Part shown: piece after piece, positions 1 through 7,418 of the stretch | How positions within the stretch are numbered: position 1 is the stretch's first letter | How the letters are laid out: each line of letters begins with the position of its first letter | NCBI GenBank assembly: GCA_965247015.1 | Contig: CBDFGG010000004.1 | Span: 434,001-498,000 of the forward strand | DNA length: 64,000 nt | Source: JAIXWP01 sp965247015 | Lineage (GTDB): Bacteria > Bacteroidota > Bacteroidia > Flavobacteriales_D > Sanyastnellaceae | Direction of reading: 5' to 3' | The notes under the pieces: generated by a model | What the model saw: only the letters and a program-made list of their open reading frames with translations | Told to the model about the DNA's origin: nothing | Database searches by the model: none | Position numbers and translations under genes: made by a program

Positions 1-45
1 TATACCGAGGCAGCGAAATCGCTTAGCAGAGTTTTAGGAGAATAA

Positions 46-1905
46 TTACGGTAATAAATGTGGCTGGAAGCTCAACTCATGTGTTGTGCCTTCACCTGGA
101 ATGACTGTATAGGATAGATTAAATACAGCCTTCTTGATAATGACTAAATCTGGATTAGCCAAATTGCGTAAGGTCCAGTAAAGTTCTACTTGAGCAAACT
201 CAGGTGAAAGATCAGTTGGAATGACTAACTCGCAGCCCTTATCATTGAATTTTTCCATTTCCCAAGTAATGCCTGATGGTTCTTCTGCATTCAACTCGTT
301 GCGACCTTCTGGTAAGAATTCCCAACCCGTGATATCCCAAGATATTTTAACGGTATTCGCTCCCTCTCCAAATATTTCTGATTCGAAGAAAATTGGTTCG
401 CCTACATTGAGTGCATCACCTGAAATCATATAATCGAATGCATATTGCGGCACGATGCTATATGTTGCGCCTTTCGCTGTAGAAACCTCGCGCAGCGCGT
501 GATTCCCGAAGTCGCAAACCATTAAGTTTCCACCATTCAATTCCATATTTACCGGCTGATTGAATGAAACTAACTTTCCTTCTTTTGCATTTGCGTAGCC
601 TTTTTCGTTTGTTCCAGCTAGCAATTCCAGTTTACCTTTCTTTGAAAGAAAAATAGAATTTTGTCTACCCATTAAAAGAAAGAGTTCGCCCTTGCGCTCT
701 TCTGCTGCTGTTACTTTTTCATTCCAATTCGCAGAACTAAATACGACCTCAGGGTTGAGTTTATCTCCCTCATATTTTAATTTAAATACAGCTCCTCCAC
801 TCGTGCAGAAAAGAAAACCGTCGTGTCCTTTTGACAATTTGGTAGGAACGCCTGCTCCTTTCAATTTACCTTCAACTATGGCGTTCGATTTTAATTTTCC
901 TGATGCAATATCTACCTCGATAAGCTGCGCTGGGCTTGCCATTAGAACAAATAACGAAGAGCCGCGTACCTCAACATCCACGGGATATCCAAGAGGAGAA
1001 TTGACGCCATTTAATTCTGAAATAAAATCTTTTGAATTGCTACCATTTCCAAGAAACGTATACACTAATTCCGATTTAAAATCAGCTACTTTTATTTTAG
1101 CCGCCACTTGATCAACAAAAAATAATTGCTCAGAAATGGGATCATAGCTCAATCCCGATACATACTGCAATCGACCTCCTCGCAAATTACCATCCTTGTC
1201 ACCAGCATCCGGTCCACCAACGAAATCGAGCAATTTGCCTTCGTTGCTATATCGTGCAATACGGTGTTGGCTATTTTCCGCAACATAAATTTCTCCATTG
1301 GACGGATTCACTGTTACAGCAGAAGGATGCTCCAATAATGGGTCTGCGTAGTGCTTAGGATCAACGGCATTTTTCATTTGCCAAGCCGTGAATTGTGCTA
1401 GGTATTCTTTGCGCTGAAGCTTTTCCTGTAGTAAAGAAATAAGAGATGCTATCGTTCCAGACTCTGGAGTAAATAATGTTGGCTCAAGTGATTTTTCATA
1501 GATGAAAAGCTTGCTTGTAAAAGCTTCTCCGTCTTGAATAAAAGGATAAAAGTCTGCAGTTGCACCAAAGGGGTGATTGATGGCATTTGCTTGAACATAG
1601 GCCGTCAATTCACTCAATGCAAAGGGGTGCTCGAGATCGCCTTTCACCAATGACACCAATTGTATCTGAGGATATTTTTTTGAAATAACCTCTAATTGCT
1701 TCATGTGATAGAAGTCCACAGGGTTGGCCATGTCCCAAATTAAAGTGACCAAAAGTTTATCCTTGAAAGTGATGGGGTTGAGTTGAAACTCCGAATTAAC
1801 CCAGTATGTATCTTTTGAGAAATTAGAAAATTCCGATTGAGAAAACGATCGTAAACCAAGGACCAAAGCCGCTAAGAGCAGCGTCAACTTCAAGTGCTTT
1901 TTCAT
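46..1905 (-). CDS. Secreted NHL-repeat protein with degenerate thioredoxin-like domain
   Basis: A 619-residue protein with a signal peptide (residues 1-22, ending FSQ). Residues ~30-150 resemble the thioredoxin-like domain that precedes NHL repeats in NHLRC2-like proteins, but where that family has Cys-Cys-x-x-Cys this protein reads LIWDMANPVDF, so I see no redox cysteines. Residues ~190-480 are NHL/beta-propeller blades: HPSAVTVNPSNGEIYVAEN, then GLSYDPISEQLFFVD and NLMVCDFGNHALREV. The last ~130 residues are a beta-rich region with no T9SS signal that I recognise. It is probably an exported propeller protein involved in binding or scaffolding; the substrate is unknown. It lies downstream of the rplT terminator, so it is likely transcribed separately. 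Confidence 0.75.
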   Translation of the reverse strand: MKKHLKLTLLLAALVLGLRSFSQSEFSNFSKDTYWVNSEFQLNPITFKDKLLVTLIWDMANPVDFYHMKQLEVISKKYPQIQLVSLVKGDLEHPFALSELTAYVQANAINHPFGATADFYPFIQDGEAFTSKLFIYEKSLEPTLFTPESGTIASLISLLQEKLQRKEYLAQFTAWQMKNAVDPKHYADPLLEHPSAVTVNPSNGEIYVAENSQHRIARYSNEGKLLDFVGGPDAGDKDGNLRGGRLQYVSGLSYDPISEQLFFVDQVAAKIKVADFKSELVYTFLGNGSNSKDFISELNGVNSPLGYPVDVEVRGSSLFVLMASPAQLIEVDIASGKLKSNAIVEGKLKGAGVPTKLSKGHDGFLFCTSGGAVFKLKYEGDKLNPEVVFSSANWNEKVTAAEERKGELFLLMGRQNSIFLSKKGKLELLAGTNEKGYANAKEGKLVSFNQPVNMELNGGNLMVCDFGNHALREVSTAKGATYSIVPQYAFDYMISGDALNVGEPIFFESEIFGEGANTVKISWDITGWEFLPEGRNELNAEEPSGITWEMEKFNDKGCELVIPTDLSPEFAQVELYWTLRNLANPDLVIIKKAVFNLSYTVIPGEGTTHELSFQPHLLP

Positions 1906-1933
1906 AAAAATAAAATCAGTGTACTAAGATATA

Positions 1934-1966
1934 CAAAAAAAGGGCCTTCATTTCTGAAGGCCCTTT
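1934..1966 (-). terminator. Rho-independent terminator of the thrS-infC-rpmI-rplT operon
   Basis: A perfect 12-bp stem (AAAGGGCCTTCA paired with TGAAGGCCCTTT) with a TTTC loop lies just after the rplT stop. On the minus strand it is followed by a run of T. Confidence 0.85.
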
Positions 1967-1986
1967 CGAAACTATCCGAGGATAAA

Positions 1987-2331
1987 TTATTTCACTTTAT
2001 CAACCACAGCTTTGAAAGCTTCTGGGTGGTTCATCGCTAAGTCAGCAAGGACTTTACGATTTAGCTCAACACCGCTTTTGTGAAGTTTACCCATGAAAGC
2101 TGAGTAAGACATATCATGCTGACGTACACCAGCGTTGATACGTTGAATCCACAATGCGCGGAAGTCACGCTTTTTAAGCTTACGTCCTACATACGCGTAA
2201 GACAATGCTTTTTCAACTGAGTTTTTTGCAACGGTATAAACGTTCTTTCTAGAACCGAAATACCCTTTAGCCAGCTTCAGAATCTTTTTTCTTCTAGCTC
2301 TGGAGGCTACTGCGTTTTTTGATCTTGGCAT
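1987..2331 (-). CDS. rplT: Large ribosomal subunit protein bL20
   Basis: A 114-residue basic protein of the usual bL20 length. It starts MPRSKNAVASRARRKKILKL and contains YAYVGRKLKKRDFRALWIQR, both characteristic of the family. bL20 binds 23S rRNA and is needed early in 50S assembly. It is the last gene of the thrS-infC-rpmI-rplT order common in bacteria, and a strong terminator follows. The start codon is preceded on the coding strand by a run of A rather than a Shine-Dalgarno sequence, as is usual in Bacteroidota. Confidence 0.98.
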   Translation of the reverse strand: MPRSKNAVASRARRKKILKLAKGYFGSRKNVYTVAKNSVEKALSYAYVGRKLKKRDFRALWIQRINAGVRQHDMSYSAFMGKLHKSGVELNRKVLADLAMNHPEAFKAVVDKVK

Positions 2332-2429
2332 TTTTTTTTGTTTTTTGACTGTGGTGTCAAACTTCGCTTTCGCTTATTTGATCTTGTTTACCAGTGGTCG
2401 GGTTAAACTTACCTTGCTCTTTACTTTTG

Positions 2430-2630
2430 TTACGCGGAGGCGAGCAATTGGGCCTTAATTGATTTAACGTCTGAAGGGTGAACAATAGAATCATTTCCCA
2501 AGTGGCGCTTACGCTTAGTAGACTTCTTGGTCAAAATGTGTCTTTTGAACGCACTCTTACGTTTGATCTTACCGCTACCGGTCACTTGAAAACGCTTCTT
2601 AGCGCCCGATTTGGTTTTTGCTTTTGGCAT
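2430..2630 (-). CDS. rpmI: Large ribosomal subunit protein bL35
   Basis: A 66-residue very basic protein. It starts MPKAKTKSGAKKRFQVTGSG and contains KRHILTKKSTKRKRHL, which matches bL35 in length and motif. It lies 20 nt after infC and ~100 nt before rplT, which is the conserved infC-rpmI-rplT order. Its product is part of the 50S subunit. Confidence 0.98.
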   Translation of the reverse strand: MPKAKTKSGAKKRFQVTGSGKIKRKSAFKRHILTKKSTKRKRHLGNDSIVHPSDVKSIKAQLLASA

Positions 2631-2650
2631 TGTTATATAAATTAAACGTA

Positions 2651-3193
2651 TTAACTTTTCTTCTTCGGGTTAATAACCACAAACATCTTCTTCCCTTCCA
2701 ACTTCGGCATTTGTTCAGGTAATCCATATTCCGAAAGCTCTTGAATGAACTTCAACAAGAGAATTTCTCCTCTTTCCTTGAAGACAATCGAACGTCCTTT
2801 GAAGAATACGTAAGAACGAACTTTACTACCTTCTTTTAGGAAGGTGATGGCATGCTTCAATTTGAAATCAAAGTCATGATCATCGGTATTCGGTCCGAAA
2901 CGTATTTCTTTCACGGTTACGTTTACCTGCTTGGCCTTGATCTCTTTTTGTTTCTTCTTTTGATCATAAAGAAACTTTTTGTAGTCGATCAAACGACAAA
3001 CTGGTGGAACTGCATTCGGTGAAATTTCCACTAGGTCCACATCTTGCTCTTGAGCAATACGTAGGGCTTCTGAGCGAGAATATACTCCTGGTTCAATGTT
3101 CTCACCTACCAAACGAATCTCGTTTGCTGTGATCTTGTCATTGATTCGGTGCTCGGCTTCAGTAATCCTGCGACCTCTGAACTCTTTCTTAAT
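2651..3193 (-). CDS. infC: Translation initiation factor IF-3, ATT start
   Basis: IF-3 controls start-codon fidelity and subunit dissociation. The frame contains the N-domain signature (EHRINDKITANEIRLVGENI), the linker KKKQKEIKAKQ and the C-domain KEIRFGPNTDDHDFDFKLKH. No ATG or GTG gives a full N-domain: the nearest TTG (3112) would cut it off. The frame runs back through KKEFRGRRITEAE to two ATT codons at 3193 and 3196. A strong AAGGAGG sits 7 nt (to 3193) or 4 nt (to 3196) upstream. I choose ATT at 3193, giving 180 residues. In E. coli infC also starts with AUU, through which IF-3 represses its own synthesis; the same is inferred here. Confidence 0.93.
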   Translation of the reverse strand: MKKEFRGRRITEAEHRINDKITANEIRLVGENIEPGVYSRSEALRIAQEQDVDLVEISPNAVPPVCRLIDYKKFLYDQKKKQKEIKAKQVNVTVKEIRFGPNTDDHDFDFKLKHAITFLKEGSKVRSYVFFKGRSIVFKERGEILLLKFIQELSEYGLPEQMPKLEGKKMFVVINPKKKS

Positions 3194-3200
3194 AATGTTG

Positions 3201-3207
3201 CCTCCTT
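3201..3207 (-). promoter_or_regulatory. infC: Strong Shine-Dalgarno deciding the infC start
   Basis: The minus strand reads AAGGAGG here, followed by CAACATTATTAAGAAAGAG. Such a strong site is unusual in Bacteroidota, where most genes lack one. It fixes the infC start at an ATT codon. Confidence 0.75.
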
Positions 3208-3240
3208 GTTTAAGGTTATTATTCCTATTTCAATACTGTC

Positions 3241-5175
3241 TTACGACAGCATTTCTTTTATTTCATTGTTTACTCGTTCTACGAAAGCGTCGATACTCAT
3301 TGAGCCTAAATCGCCTTCACCCTTTTTACGTGCTGAAACCGAATTATTATTCTGCTCTTCCTCTCCAACCACCAGCATATACGGCACTTTCTCGAGTTCC
3401 GCCTCTCTGATTTTCTTCCCTACTTTTTCGTTACGCTCGTCAACGAGGGCGCGAATATCGTGATTATTTAGTTCCAATGATAATTTCTTTGCAAAATCAT
3501 TGTATTTTTCACTTACCGGAAGGATTCTAACTTGCTCAGGAGTAAGCCATAGAGGGAATTGACCAGCACAGTGCTCAATCAAAATTGCCACAAAACGCTC
3601 CATCGAGCCAAATGGCGCTCTATGAATCATCACCGGACGGTGCTTCTGATTGTCTGCTCCAGTATATTCTAGCTCAAAACGCTCAGGCAAATTATAGTCG
3701 ATCTGCACTGTTCCCAACTGCCACTTTCTTCCAATAGCATCACGTACCATGAAGTCTAGCTTTGGCCCGTAGAATGCAGCTTCGCCATATTCTACCACTG
3801 TCTTCAACCCTTTCTCGTCTGCCACTTCCTGAATCGCTTTCTCTGCCTTTTCCCAATTCTCATCCGAACCAATATATTTCGAAGGATTGTTTGGATCACG
3901 CAATGAAACTTGTGCTAAGAAGTCAGTGAAATCAAGGGTTTTGAAAATATATAAAACCAAATCAATCACCTTTCCTACCTCTTCTTTTACCTGATCTACG
4001 GTGCAGAAAATATGCGCATCATCTTGGGTAAAGCCGCGTACACGAGTCAATCCATGCAATTCACCTGTCTGCTCGTAACGATAAACTGTTCCAAACTCCG
4101 CTAGTCTGTAAGGTAAATCGCGATATGACTTCGGCTCACTCTTATAAATTTCACAATGGTGAGGACAGTTCATCGGCTTCAACATATACACTTCTCCCTC
4201 TTGTGGAGTGGTGATCGGTTGGAAACTGTCAGCACCGTACTTCGCCCAGTGACCGCTGGTTTCATAAAGTTCCTTCGAACCAATGTGCGGAGTGATTACT
4301 TGAAGATAGCCTGCTTTTCTTTGCGCATTTTGCAAAAATGTTTGCAAACGACCTCTCAAATCAGCGCCTTTAGGTAACCATAATGGAAGACCCGATCCTA
4401 CTTTTTGGGAGAAATGGAACAAGCCCAATTCCTTACCCAGCTTGCGGTGATCGCGCTTCTTCGCTTCCTCCAATTGAACCATGTATTCATCCAACTCGCT
4501 CTGTTTTGGGAACGTGATGGCATATACACGAGTCAACATTTTATTTTTCTCATCCCCTCTCCAATAAGCACCCGCAACGTTCAAAAGCTTGGCAGCCTTC
4601 ACGAAGCCAGTGTGCGGAATATGAGGACCGCGGCATAAGTCTGTGAAATTTCCTTGTGTGTAGAAGGTAATATTTCCGTCTGCCAAATCTTGAATTAATT
4701 CAAGCTTGTAAGGATCGCCTTTCTCTGTGAAATATGCCACAGCATCGGCTTTCGAAACTTCCTTTCTAATAAACTCACTCTTGTTACGTGCAAGTTCCAA
4801 CATCTTCTTTTCCACCTTCACAAAATCATCCTGCGCAAAAGGATGACCATTGAAATCAACTTCATAATAAAAACCGTTCTCAATGGGTGGTCCGATAGCC
4901 AACTTAATTCCAGGGTACATCGATTCCAATGCCTCTGCCATCAAGTGAGCTGAACTATGCCACATGGTAGATTTACCATTATCATCATTCCACGTCAGCA
5001 ACTTCAACGTACAATCTTGCGTGATCGGGCGATTGGCGTCAACGACTTCACCGTTGATCTCTGCAGATAATACATTGCGGGCAAGTCCCTCGCTGATAGA
5101 TAAAGCCACGTCCATCGCTGAACTTCCGCTCTCTACCTGTCGAATCGACCCGTCTGGCAGGGTAATGTTGATCAT
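3241..5175 (-). CDS. thrS: Threonine--tRNA ligase
   Basis: A 644-residue class II aminoacyl-tRNA synthetase of full length. Residues 1-62 are a TGS domain (MINITLPDGS). Next comes the editing domain with HSSAHLMAEAL. The catalytic core contains MLKPMNCPHHCEIYK (zinc cysteine and motif region), YRYEQTGELHGLTRVRGFTQDDAHIFC (motif 2 region) and MIHRAPFGSMERF (motif 3). The C-terminus is the anticodon-binding domain (PVSEKYNDFAKKL). It charges tRNA-Thr. It is the first gene of the operon leading into infC, rpmI and rplT. Confidence 0.98.
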   Translation of the reverse strand: MINITLPDGSIRQVESGSSAMDVALSISEGLARNVLSAEINGEVVDANRPITQDCTLKLLTWNDDNGKSTMWHSSAHLMAEALESMYPGIKLAIGPPIENGFYYEVDFNGHPFAQDDFVKVEKKMLELARNKSEFIRKEVSKADAVAYFTEKGDPYKLELIQDLADGNITFYTQGNFTDLCRGPHIPHTGFVKAAKLLNVAGAYWRGDEKNKMLTRVYAITFPKQSELDEYMVQLEEAKKRDHRKLGKELGLFHFSQKVGSGLPLWLPKGADLRGRLQTFLQNAQRKAGYLQVITPHIGSKELYETSGHWAKYGADSFQPITTPQEGEVYMLKPMNCPHHCEIYKSEPKSYRDLPYRLAEFGTVYRYEQTGELHGLTRVRGFTQDDAHIFCTVDQVKEEVGKVIDLVLYIFKTLDFTDFLAQVSLRDPNNPSKYIGSDENWEKAEKAIQEVADEKGLKTVVEYGEAAFYGPKLDFMVRDAIGRKWQLGTVQIDYNLPERFELEYTGADNQKHRPVMIHRAPFGSMERFVAILIEHCAGQFPLWLTPEQVRILPVSEKYNDFAKKLSLELNNHDIRALVDERNEKVGKKIREAELEKVPYMLVVGEEEQNNNSVSARKKGEGDLGSMSIDAFVERVNNEIKEMLS

Positions 5176-5196
5176 AGTTGATTTTTTTTAGGAGTG

Positions 5197-5204
5197 CAAA
5201 GATA
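5197..5204 (-). promoter_or_regulatory. Probable -7 element for thrS operon
   Basis: TATCTTTG, followed by CA, matches the Bacteroidota -7 consensus TAnnTTTG. It lies 22 nt upstream of the thrS start. I do not see a clear -33 TTG at the right distance. Confidence 0.5.
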
Positions 5205-5253
5205 CAAAAAAGCCCACCATTCCTGATGCCATTCTATAGCCTCAGATATATAC

Positions 5254-5261
5254 TACCTTCG
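5254..5261 (+). promoter_or_regulatory. Possible -7 element for glycosyltransferase gene
   Basis: TACCTTCG (near TAnnTTTG) lies 22 nt before the start of the glycosyltransferase gene, within TACCTTCGCGCC. Almost the same string (TATCTTCGCGCC) precedes the next gene. It is divergent from the thrS promoter. Confidence 0.35.
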
Positions 5262-5283
5262 CGCCTTAGCAAGCAAACTGTAC

Positions 5284-6402
5284 ATGACTTATTTATTCGT
5301 TTCAACCAATCTGATGTGGGGTGGTAGTGAAGTTTTGTGGTACAACGCTGCAAAGAAGCTCCAAGAAATGGGACATTCCATCTCGGTGTTAACCTATTAT
5401 GATGCTCCTGCGCTGAGCATTTTCCAAAATAGAATCGTTGCGAAAAGTCGCTTTAAAAACACCCACCATTCTTATCGTTTATTGGGCATTCCATATCGAA
5501 AAAGCTCCACTTCAAAAATCGATTTATGGAGTGATTTTCTTGATCAGACGAAACCAGCTGCTGCTATTCTTTCCCAAGGAAATAATACCGGCTCATTGAG
5601 TGTTCTCGAATTTTTTCTTGAGAAAAAAATCTCATTTATTACTGTCAGCCAACTCATCAGCGAACACCATTATTTACACATCCATCAAGATAATTTACAA
5701 GTTTTTCAAAAGGCTTATGCTGCTTCTAAAATGAATTGTTTTGTGAGTGCAAAAAATCTTGAGTTGCATACTCGCATGATGGGCTTTCCAGCATCGACAG
5801 ATCGTGTGATCCAAAACCCTATTACGAATCGTCTTCATGAAGAAATTCCATATCCAAAAAATGAGGTGATACAGATCGCTTTTGTCGGTCGCATTGAAGC
5901 GCTCCATAAAGGACTTGATCATCTTCTGGAAATCGCTAGAATGGATAAATGGAAATCACGTCCGATGACCTTCAATCTTTACGGAACTGGGCCACATGAA
6001 GCGCTTGTAAAGGCTTATCTATCGAAGTTTAACCTTCGCAATATCACACTGCATGGGCATGCTAGCTCTATTCAAGAAGTTTGGACCAACAACCACATTC
6101 TATTTTTACCATCAAGGATGGAAGGTCAATCATTGGCACTGTTAGAGGCCCTTTGGTGCGGAAGACCAGCATTGACCACCAATGTAGGAGGTGCAGAGGA
6201 ATTAATCGTGGAGGGTGAGACAGGGTTTATTTCAGAAAGCTGTGATTTAGATTCCATCGAACGAGCGCTCGACCGCGCCTGGGAAAGGAGATCTGAATGG
6301 GAAAAGATAGGTCAAGCAGCAAAGCTGAAAGTTCGGGCAGCCTACCACTCCGATGCCGTGGATGATTTCGTGCAGCTCATTACTGTCACCCTAAACCCTT
6401 GA
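5284..6402 (+). CDS. GT4-type glycosyltransferase
   Basis: A 372-residue GT-B glycosyltransferase, cytoplasmic. The N-terminal half has the GT4 opening (FVSTNLMWGGSEVLWYNAA), a glycine-rich donor/acceptor loop. The C-terminal half carries FVGRIEALHKGLDHLLE and the E-x7-E region LFLPSRMEGQSLALLEALWCGRP followed by TTNVGGAEELIVEGETG. It probably transfers a nucleotide-activated sugar to a glycan or lipid acceptor; the acceptor cannot be told. A methyltransferase gene follows ~90 nt later on the same strand with a similar leader, suggesting surface glycan or exopolysaccharide work. Confidence 0.9.
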   Translation: MTYLFVSTNLMWGGSEVLWYNAAKKLQEMGHSISVLTYYDAPALSIFQNRIVAKSRFKNTHHSYRLLGIPYRKSSTSKIDLWSDFLDQTKPAAAILSQGNNTGSLSVLEFFLEKKISFITVSQLISEHHYLHIHQDNLQVFQKAYAASKMNCFVSAKNLELHTRMMGFPASTDRVIQNPITNRLHEEIPYPKNEVIQIAFVGRIEALHKGLDHLLEIARMDKWKSRPMTFNLYGTGPHEALVKAYLSKFNLRNITLHGHASSIQEVWTNNHILFLPSRMEGQSLALLEALWCGRPALTTNVGGAEELIVEGETGFISESCDLDSIERALDRAWERRSEWEKIGQAAKLKVRAAYHSDAVDDFVQLITVTLNP

Positions 6403-6473
6403 TTAGAAAGGTAAAATTTGTCTGTAACCAGAATTTTATAGCCGAGATTAGCCCTATCTACTAATCCCCTAAC

Positions 6474-6481
6474 TATCTTCG
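6474..6481 (+). promoter_or_regulatory. Possible -7 element for methyltransferase gene
   Basis: TATCTTCG lies 10 nt before the start codon in the context TATCTTCGCGCC, closely matching the motif before the preceding gene. No -33 box is visible. Confidence 0.3.
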
Positions 6482-6491
6482 CGCCCCAATT

Positions 6492-7307
6492 ATGAAGTTG
6501 ACCGTCGAGCAATTCTTTGAACATCTACTTAAAGAACTGGAATCTCATCCAGAGCTCAAGGGCTATTACCGTTTTTTAAATGATCCTAAGACATACGAGT
6601 TCCGAAAGGCCTACTATGTGCAGCGTTTGCAATACATCGCTGATCAAATGAAAGATGTAAATGGCCCCGTTTGGGACATTGGATGTGGCTACGGAACGAC
6701 GGCTCTTTTTCTAGTACTGAACGGCTACAAAGTACATGGCTCTACTTTGGAATATTACTTCAATGAAATTCCAAAAAGACTCGACTATTGGTCTAAAATC
6801 GGCGACATCGGCGGTTTTACGTTTGATTATGAAAACTTGTACGATTCAACTCCTCCAGCAAATCATTATGCTGCAGTGATCGTGCAGGACACCCTTCATC
6901 ACACTGAACCAATTGACCAAGCATTGAAAATCATCAAAGGCACTCTATCAAAAGGCGGAAAGGTGATTGCAGTTGAAGAAAACGGTAATAATTGGATCCA
7001 GTCTTTCAAGCTGTATTTACAAAGAGGAAACAAACGCATCATCAATTACACAGATGAACGACTTGGCAAAACTATTTTGCTAGGAAATGAAAATATCCGT
7101 TGCTACAAGGAATGGAAAAGACTCTTTGAACTGGAAGGATTCACCATGCCTTCTGACAGCATCCATTATGTGAGATTGTACCCGCCATTTATGTTCAAAG
7201 GCCCATCGAATCAGGTGGTGGAAAAGGAACAGTCGATTTGGAAATCCAATTCCTTCCTTCGAGAAAGATTCTTCTTTGGATTGGATTTCATTGCTATTAA
7301 ACCATAA
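6492..7307 (+). CDS. Class I SAM-dependent methyltransferase
   Basis: A 271-residue Rossmann-fold methyltransferase. Residues ~56-80 contain motif I (VWDIGCGYGTTALFL), the S-adenosylmethionine-binding loop. AAVIVQDTLHHTEPIDQAL matches motif IV and GGKVIAVEENGNN the post-motif region. No signal peptide or membrane segment is visible, so it is cytoplasmic. The substrate is unknown. Placement behind a GT4 glycosyltransferase suggests methylation of a glycan or lipid precursor, but that is only context. Confidence 0.85.
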   Translation: MKLTVEQFFEHLLKELESHPELKGYYRFLNDPKTYEFRKAYYVQRLQYIADQMKDVNGPVWDIGCGYGTTALFLVLNGYKVHGSTLEYYFNEIPKRLDYWSKIGDIGGFTFDYENLYDSTPPANHYAAVIVQDTLHHTEPIDQALKIIKGTLSKGGKVIAVEENGNNWIQSFKLYLQRGNKRIINYTDERLGKTILLGNENIRCYKEWKRLFELEGFTMPSDSIHYVRLYPPFMFKGPSNQVVEKEQSIWKSNSFLRERFFFGLDFIAIKP

Positions 7308-7362
7308 CTCTTGAAAGCTCAATTTTACTCATTGAGCAACTATTCATTCTTATTCAAAGTCT

Positions 7363-7382
7363 ATTAGTAGAATACTACTAAT
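7363..7382. promoter_or_regulatory. Short inverted repeat before the large T9SS gene
   Basis: ATTAGTAG and CTACTAAT form an 8-bp perfect inverted repeat around AATA, 36 nt before the start codon at 7419. There is no T run, so it looks more like an operator than a terminator. Confidence 0.3.
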
Positions 7383-7418
7383 GATGCAATTTAGGTTTGT
7401 ATCAAATATACTTTTTGA

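Noticed and set aside
2332..2429. Ribosomal-protein leader (L20 type) between rpmI and rplT
   Set aside because: I could not fold a convincing pseudoknot or match a known leader by eye.
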